Shown piece after piece: positions 57,989-64,000 of a DNA stretch of 64,000 nucleotides. Both the position numbers and the translations under genes were made by a program. The stretch is from Siphonodentalium dalli. Its lineage: Eukaryota > Mollusca > Scaphopoda > Gadilida > Siphonodentaliidae. The notes beneath the pieces are model-generated. The model made no database searches and was not told the DNA's origin. It saw only the letters and a list, made by a program, of their open reading frames with translations. How positions within the stretch are numbered: position 1 is the first letter of the stretch; every line of letters begins with the position of its first letter. The stretch spans positions 73,992,705 through 74,056,704 of the forward strand of contig CP136067.1 of NCBI GenBank assembly GCA_032622095.1, written 5' to 3'.

Positions 57989-58384
57989 TTAAAGTCCAAT
58001 TAAACAGGTCATGCTGCAAATTTAATAGGTTCAATTAATGAGCATTTTATTCTACCTGTATTCAAATTCCTTTAAATTCTGGAAAGTAATACCACTTTTC
58101 ATAGAGTTTGAAAAAATCCACAATTTTGCATGACTCCTTTACAAGATAGGAATGTTAAAATAGGCTTTTTAATAATAGCTATTCGATCAATCAGTTTTCT
58201 TTCTATTTAGAGACTCTCAAATATTACTTTTGGAACCAGTATTATCTATAGTTCCACATAAAAGACACTAACTTGTTTTATACAGTATTTTATATCCATT
58301 TATTTTTTTAGTTTCAATGATTTTTAGAGGACAACAATAATTATCACATAAATTTTTCACTATCAAAATGGTGTTTTAGTGGTT

Positions 58385-58540
58385 TAACATATATAAGTTT
58401 AACATATATATGTGTGGTTTAACATATATAAGCTTAACATACATGTATATAAGTTTAACATATATATGTGTGGTTTAACATATATAAGTTCAACATATAT
58501 ATATAAGTTTAACATATATATGTGTGGTTTAACATATTTT
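58385..58540 (+). repeat. 'GTTTAACATATATA' minisatellite
   Basis: About nine occurrences of 'g(t/c)ttaacatatata' joined by 'agtt/agct' or 'tgtgtg' spacers. A higher unit of roughly 45-60 bp ('ggtttaacatatataag' + 'tttaacatatatatgtgt') is seen three times. Confidence 0.85.
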
Positions 58541-59660
58541 CAGTTGAACAAAGGCAATAGTGATATCAAATAAGATTTTGTATGTTGTAACTGCAGGTCT
58601 GGAACACTGAATTTATCTTTAATATAAGACTGTAGCAACAGATCTATGCTAAGTGTACTCAGTGTATTCCATGCAGGTGGTAGTAAGCTTCGGTGCTGTA
58701 GAATATACTGATAGTCTTCCCAAGCTTCCTGATGCCAATACCGCTTCAGTATCATATATGAGGTACTAGTGCATTTGCACTGATCATTCTATCATGGGAC
58801 CTGGGATAGATCTCGTCATTGCTGTTGATAGATGGATTCTCATCCACTCAGCTGCTGAAATGAGGGTCTTCATTCTGAGGCCTGTGTTGGATCTCTATTA
58901 TATAATGCATATGTACAGACAATCAATTAATTGTTGTGGGCATCTATAGATCACTGGGCCATATTCGCCATATTACAACTTAGAACTGTTGCTCAATTTA
59001 GTGCGTATTTTGTGAATTAATTTTTCTAAGTTTTGGCCATTCCACATTCATTATTAATTAGCTGCCTCCATTACAAAGAGTTTGAATGGTTCGTTATGTT
59101 TTATCACGTATTGTCACATCGTAGGTCTTCAGGACAATATCATTACTTGCATGTCAGGTCATAATTCATTGGTGTTTAAATTGTTATATTCATTCAATCA
59201 AACTTGATAAAAACTTCTGATAAAACCATAATATAAACATAAACACGAAACAACTTTAAGAACCTAAAATTATACGAACATAGGTATGCGTTATGTTATA
59301 AATCCACTTAAGAAAGTCCAATTTAGCTGCATGTCGCTGGTCACCATGTTCGCCAACTGATTAGTTGTGTTAGTTGTCACCGCTATTTTCACTAAGATAA
59401 AAAACCTGTTGCTTAATTATGATTCTGAGCTGATAACTTTCATCTATGTGTTGAATTAAAACCTGTATGAAGAGAAGCCACGTTGTTGTTATTGTTAATC
59501 CCTAGCTAGATGGGAAGCAATTTATAGCACATTATGTAACTGACATGCCAATGAGGAGTGCTGTTCGTCTAATTTCGTCAAACTATTAAGCGCTTTTGAA
59601 TTAGATTTCCATCTCCATTTGGGGTAAAAAAAATCTTTGGCCAAATGAAATATTTTTTGG
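58541..59660. other. Non-coding stretch, nothing identified
   Basis: A 71-codon minus-strand ORF (58540-58755) lacks recognisable features. No gene is called. Confidence 0.35.
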
Positions 59661-59667
59661 CCATTTT

Positions 59668-60125
59668 TATGTTTACCCATACCATAGTATGGTAAACATA
59701 GTGTCGTTATCCGGATTGACCACTCATCGTTCGTCCGTCTGTATGTCCGTCTGTCTGTCTGTCCGTAGACACTTTACGAGTAATGCGATAACTCAAACAT
59801 TTTCTATCCGATCGGAACCAAATTTTGTACATGGGTTTCTCAGCCCAAAATACAGAATGAGTTCGAATTTGATCCGAGTTTTTGTTACAGAGTTATGGCC
59901 CTTTTTCGACTTAGAATTCACGCATTCTGCCATAATTTTACTCAAACATTTTTTATCTGATTGGAACCAAATCCTTTTCAACATTTTTTGTAAGTTTCTG
60001 TATGAGGGTACCTTCATGGTGTAATCAACTTCTCCTACAGTTTTGATCATAGATATTTGAAACTTCAGAGTATTTTTTTTTTTTACGGAGTTATTAACCC
60101 TTTTCAACTTAGAAAATTTAAACAT
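59668..60125 (+). repeat. ACCATAGTATGGT-headed dispersed repeat, copy 2
   Basis: Perfect-looking head dyad TGTTTACC ... GGTAAACA around ATACCATAGTAT, then 'atccggattgaccactcatc', a GTCT/GTCC run, and three diverged 'gcgataactcaaacatttt' units ending near 60120. The 111- and 124-codon ORFs over it on both strands reflect the repeat. Confidence 0.75.
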
Positions 60126-60252
60126 TTTTTTTAATTTCTGTAACAAAGCAGCATCGACTTGCCACATTTTCGGGGGACACTGTGGTCGGCTGACCTTTTA
60201 TCCATATGGGAAAGCTGGAATGGTTAGCCCGGTAGCTTCTGGGTTCATATAG

Positions 60253-60273
60253 CCCCCCCCCCCCCCCCCCCCC
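60253..60273. repeat. 21-bp C run
   Basis: Homopolymer within 'agccc...ctgtcaggg'. The length is likely variable between individuals or uncertain in assembly. Confidence 0.9.
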
Positions 60274-60419
60274 TGTCAGGGCTACTATCAGGGATAGTGT
60301 CGGGAAAATCATGGTGCCACTCCTGCTCTTCATACTATCAGTATTCCGCTCTCCTTTTCGCAGTATATCTACATGTAGCTGGCCTGCCGACTGAAAGCTG
60401 GAGGTGACAAGCACAAAAC

Positions 60420-60990
60420 GTTACACCAACACACAACACACCTCACAACAACAAGAACAAGAGACACAACACATTTGCTGAATCAGATTGTCTCATTTTA
60501 AAACTCTGAGACTCTTCACTACTGTGCCTCCTCAAACTTTAGGTTCAAGTCTCTTCATGCTATAAGCATTATGTAAACATGACTCAACATATAATGATAG
60601 GTGTAGTGCTCTCTACCTGTCTGGTTAATTAGTAACAGCACCTGAATCAAAACTAAGAAAACATTTCTGTTCTAATCTTCACTCACTGACAATATTAAAA
60701 CCCAGGTTGGAGAGTGATGAATTCGTTTCAGATATTATGTTATAATTATAGTCCCAGGATAATAAATGAGTCAGTATATTTGTATCTTATATTTAATGCT
60801 ACATGGCTGGCAGACAGGAAAGTATTTATAGGCTGTAAAAATGGGAGGGTTGTTTTTGCTGATAACAACAGGTCAGATCATATTGAACCCTCTTCTGTAG
60901 ATAGACAAGTTGATTGGTATAACAGTGTGTAAAAACCCAGGGGAACCTATAAACATTCAACACCATGGCCCTTACAAATTACAATTACAC
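60420..60990. other. Non-coding stretch, nothing identified
   Basis: CA-rich at 60424-60475 ('acaccaacacacaacacacc'), otherwise without supported features. Confidence 0.35.
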
Positions 60991-60994
60991 ATTT

Positions 60995-61200
60995 TTAGCT
61001 CAACTTGACAGTCTTCTGTACAACAACAATTTCCTTTATCACACCATACAGGTGTACAGATCTTTGGTGTGACCTCCAGATTGGATCCGTCTTTGAAATT
61101 CATTACAAAACATGGCCGCTGGCAATTGAATCCATCAGCACACAGGGTGCACTCATTTATTGAAGAAATTGTTTAAAAAACAGATGGGAGCTACAAAATT
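60995..61200 (+). repeat. 'TCAACTTGA' dispersed repeat, diverged copy
   Basis: 'tttagctcaacttga' followed by 'acaatttcctttatcacacc' and 'acagatctttggtgtgacctccagatt', in the same order as 36855-37050. Confidence 0.6.
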
Positions 61201-61489
61201 TGTACGATATTCAAACAAAAACATGCCTACCGGAAGCCATATTGGATTTTTCTCTTTGCATCACTATAAAATACTTCGGCATGCCATACTGCAATTTTCA
61301 TCCAATTGATCCCAAACTTCATATCGCTTTTCGGGTTGACCTCTTAAACATTTTAGCTTTCCGCATTCCTTCTCGCTCCATTGACTGTAATGTACATGCA
61401 TGATATTATCCCCTTCTCAATTTGGGCAGTGCAGGTGCCGAAGGCGCCCCCAAGTATCAATTATAGTGAAGCCTATGGCGTGTTGCCTA

Positions 61490-62175
61490 TATATACTGTT
61501 TTCACACATATTGCCGATGTCCGGATCAACCATTCGTCATTTGTCCATAGATGCATGCTATCTGACGCGATATCTCAACTATTTTTTCTCGGATCGTGTT
61601 CATATTTTATGTGCATGTTTATGACACACCCCTCACCTGTATAGTTTTTTATATCAATTGGTTGATCGGTTTATAAATTATTAACAATCCACCCATAGAC
61701 ATGTTCTATCCGATGTGAAAAGTAAAGTATTTTTGTCGGATCATGTTTATATTTCATGTGCAGTTTTTAGCTCACCTGAGACGAAGTCTCCTGTGGAGCT
61801 ATAGTCATCATTCCTCATCCGTCGTCTGTCCGACCATCCGTCTGTCTGTCAACAATTCTATACTCCTCCAGAACCATATTATATAAGACTGAATGGGTTC
61901 ATATTTGGTATGGATGTTCCCTTGGTGACTCACATTCAGATTTGTTCAAATGAGGTCATCAGGTCAAATAGTTGAAAAGCCAAGGCCATAACAGTTTCTC
62001 CATAGTGATTCTTAAAATGACTTAATTCTTCTCAAGAACCATCAGGCCTATTTAGCTTATATTTGGTATGGGGGGTCCTTGTGTGACTAGGATTCAGATT
62101 TGTTCAAATGGGGGCGGGCAGGTCATATACGTACAAAGCCAGGGTCATAACTCTTTCCTTTCATAGTAGTTCTTA
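61490..62175 (+). repeat. Two dispersed-repeat fragments, including 'CACCTGAG' copy 4
   Basis: 61505-61750 carries 'gatgtccggatcaaccattc' and 'cggatcgtgttcatattttatgtgca'-type units. From 61765 'tttttagctcacctgagacg' opens a full copy of the 32680 family, with a well-kept dyad, down to 62175. Confidence 0.7.
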
Positions 62176-62822
62176 ACCCTTTCAGCACGGCCAGCTGAAA
62201 TATCGGCTTCCTGGTAGGCTGCTGTAAGCCGATATATTGGCTTTCATGTATCACTATATAACAACATCGTTGATTGGTTAGTTTTTTTACGACAGTGACC
62301 ATTCAGCGACCCTCTACTTGAAATACACGGCAATATTGACGTCAATGGGTGTAATTCCTTTGTAATTATATATAACTTGTGACGTCATAGAACTACAGGT
62401 ATAAATCATCTATTGAACAAAGTGGGGTCTGCGGCGCCTTTGGACATTGTCATTGCATGACAGCGGGAAATCTCTTCATTATGGGCACAATTTAGGGTGT
62501 GAGACAAGTAAACAGTTCAATCCTACATCAGAATCTTAGGATTACTATGGCATTACACGAATATACACAATGGAGACCAATGTACAGCTCGGGGCAAAAT
62601 AATGTGGCCACCATTTGCACTGGGATCGTAGCGAAGTGGATTTTTTATGGCAATAATCCAATATTTGTATAAGTATGAGTTGATCAGGCACACCTGCATG
62701 AATAATCCGTTCATATTCCTAACGACCAATTTAACTGAATAGATGTGACATCTAAACTGACTGGGTGCTCTTAGTAGACTATTGGTATATATACGGTACC
62801 ATCGTAAATACCGCAGCATGTA

Positions 62823-63035
62823 TAGCAATGCCCTAAATAATCGACTCCTTAACCACAGGAGAATTATGGGTAACTTTTCAGGATTTAGTTGGAAATATGG
62901 TTTGTTGCCATTCAACGGAAAGCTCTCACTGAGAGCTTTCCTATGAATGGTAACAAGCCATATTTCTGACTAAATCCTGAAAAATTACCCATAATTCTCC
63001 TGTGGTTAAGGAGTCGATTATTTAGGGCATTACTG
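62823..63035. mobile_element. 213-bp near-perfect hairpin MITE with TA flanks
   Basis: Symmetric about base 62929. Both arms of 106 bp are almost fully complementary, with GGAAAGCTCTCA and TGAGAGCTTTCC at the tip separated by one base. The ends are (T/C)AG(C/T)AATGCCC, and TA borders both sides (62821-62822 and 63036-63037). TA duplication and CAGTA-like ends are typical of Tc1/mariner-derived MITEs. Confidence 0.85.
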
Positions 63036-63245
63036 TACACCATAATAACTTGTCGAGTTGCACCATATCAAAATATTCACCTGTATATTTACAACTGTAA
63101 ATCGATGACCTAAACTAAAATTTGGACTTTATATTGTGCCAATATAATTACAAATTTGTCTAGCTATTATTAAGGACATCAAAATAATAACTCTGGTACA
63201 CTGCAAATTGGAAGCATTTGTGTAAACATGGAATTTACACCTTAT

Positions 63246-63345
63246 TTCACCTGTAATGGCAACAAGCCATATTTCGACTAAATCCTGAAAAATTACCCAT
63301 AATTATGTTGTGGTTAAATGGTAATATACTTTGAGCATTACTGTA
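63246..63345. mobile_element. Half copy of the 213-bp hairpin MITE
   Basis: 'ggcaacaagccatattt', 'cgactaaatcctgaaaaa', 'ttacccataatt' and terminal 'gcattactg' followed by TA match the right arm of 62823-63035. The left arm is missing. Confidence 0.75.
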
Positions 63346-64000
63346 GGTGCATCCAGTTGGGTGTATATAAACCGTGTACACGCATATTCCCATTGATATA
63401 TCATGTAAGTCATGTAATCAGTCCATCAGTAAGTACTCACACTAGAACATAACTCTCCATAATTATTTTATAGGTGGTGTATATGAGTGTATACACACCT
63501 TTGCAAGGACGTCCACACTCGTATATCACGTTTATATAAGAATATATATGTGATAATGGAGAATATTGATATAATTACCAAAAAAATGAAATATATGGTA
63601 AATGTATCACCGATACCAATGTTTTTTTCACCTGTATTCTGAAATCCAGGTGGGACAACCAGATGGTATACCCCCATGACAACAAAGTTATCAATATTAT
63701 GTTTTAATATTATATTAAATATTATATAGTATATACACAAACAGGAAGTCAAATCCATAATATTATATACTGCAATAATATAGGTATATATTATGGAAAT
63801 ATATTCAGCAACGATGGGCATGTCTGGAAACCTACCTGTATTATATAATCGCACCTGTAATTCGTAAATCCTGTAACTAGAACAATCGCTCACACATTAC
63901 CATAAGTATATTTAGAGATGATACTAATGGAAATTGCCTATACAACACCTTCAATCACAGAATATATGGTAATTGTACCCCAGCCACCGATACCAACATT
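63346..64000. other. Non-coding stretch to the window end
   Basis: A 141-codon minus-strand ORF (63468-63893) is rich in I, Y and F, as expected from AT-rich sequence. I do not see a domain and do not call a gene. 'aatatatggta(a)..gtacccc' phrases near 63595 and 63960 hint at another duplication. Confidence 0.3.

Noticed and set aside
62173-62190. Left end of another TTAA/CCCTTT MITE
   Set aside because: TTAACCCTTTCAGC matches the family start, but I found no matching right end with TTAA in the next several hundred bases.
63468-63893. 141-codon minus-strand ORF with hydrophobic stretches
   Set aside because: The I/Y/F-rich content is expected from AT-rich DNA. There is no signal, motif or second copy to support a membrane protein.

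Overview
This 64-kb window is AT-rich animal DNA, most probably from a bivalve (or other) mollusc. The clue is its dispersed repeats: blocks that open with a short dyad (GAGACGAAGTCTC, or ACCATAGTATGGT), run into GTCC/GTCTGTC stretches, and continue with phrases such as 'gccctttttcgacttagaat', repeated across the window in a way I associate with bivalve genomes. There are no bacterial operons, no ribosome-binding sites and no multi-exon host gene that I can recognise. It reads as a mobile-element-rich intergenic or intronic region.

Layout. 0-7.6 kb: hairpin MITE (131-306), G-run insertions, a four-unit dispersed repeat (4.45-5.05 kb), and a 360-bp tandem duplication with an inverted third copy (5.94-7.59 kb), split by a candidate Helitron (6522-6899). 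7.7-19.9 kb: the most structured region. Blocks of 'ttcagcagttc' subrepeats lie in inverted orientation at 7.69-8.61 and 19.59-19.89 kb. Inside them are a TTAA-flanked MITE, an inverted pair of TATA-box segments (10.8 and 13.9 kb), and between that pair a complete 2,827-bp foldback element (11057-13883) with a 9-bp target-site duplication. The foldback arms are 142-bp tandem arrays, and its core is an 84-bp minisatellite derived from a C2H2 zinc-finger gene. Immediately to the right is the only large gene, 14207-17410: a transposase-like protein with six 49-residue repeats, an acidic and a basic region, and a C-terminal domain that I think belongs to the uncharacterised DUF7869 family. It is broken by two compensating frameshifts. 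20-31 kb: a dyad-rich TACACA/TGTGTA element, a perfect 56-bp palindrome, degenerate minisatellites, short duplications and a TTAA-flanked MITE (29429-29897). 31.4-32.6 kb and 53.1-54.3 kb: two inverted copies of a small THAP-domain unit with its own TATA box and AATAAA. 32.6-64 kb: several dispersed-repeat families, a hAT-type non-autonomous element with an 8-bp TSD (42518-43336), a recent tandem duplication (44.3-44.9 kb), a long TIR element with TA flanks (48576-50148), hairpin MITEs (50.8, 52.0, 57.8 and 62.8 kb) and a tRNA-like SINE head (47.64 kb).

How it fits together. Nearly every feature that can be identified is a transposable element, or debris of one. The most promising undescribed system is the nested 7.7-19.9 kb structure: a transposase-like gene lying inside long inverted subrepeat blocks, next to a foldback element that has captured and amplified a zinc-finger fragment whose zinc ligands are largely lost. 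Everything here was read by eye. Alignment percentages are not given, and family names rest on motif recognition.
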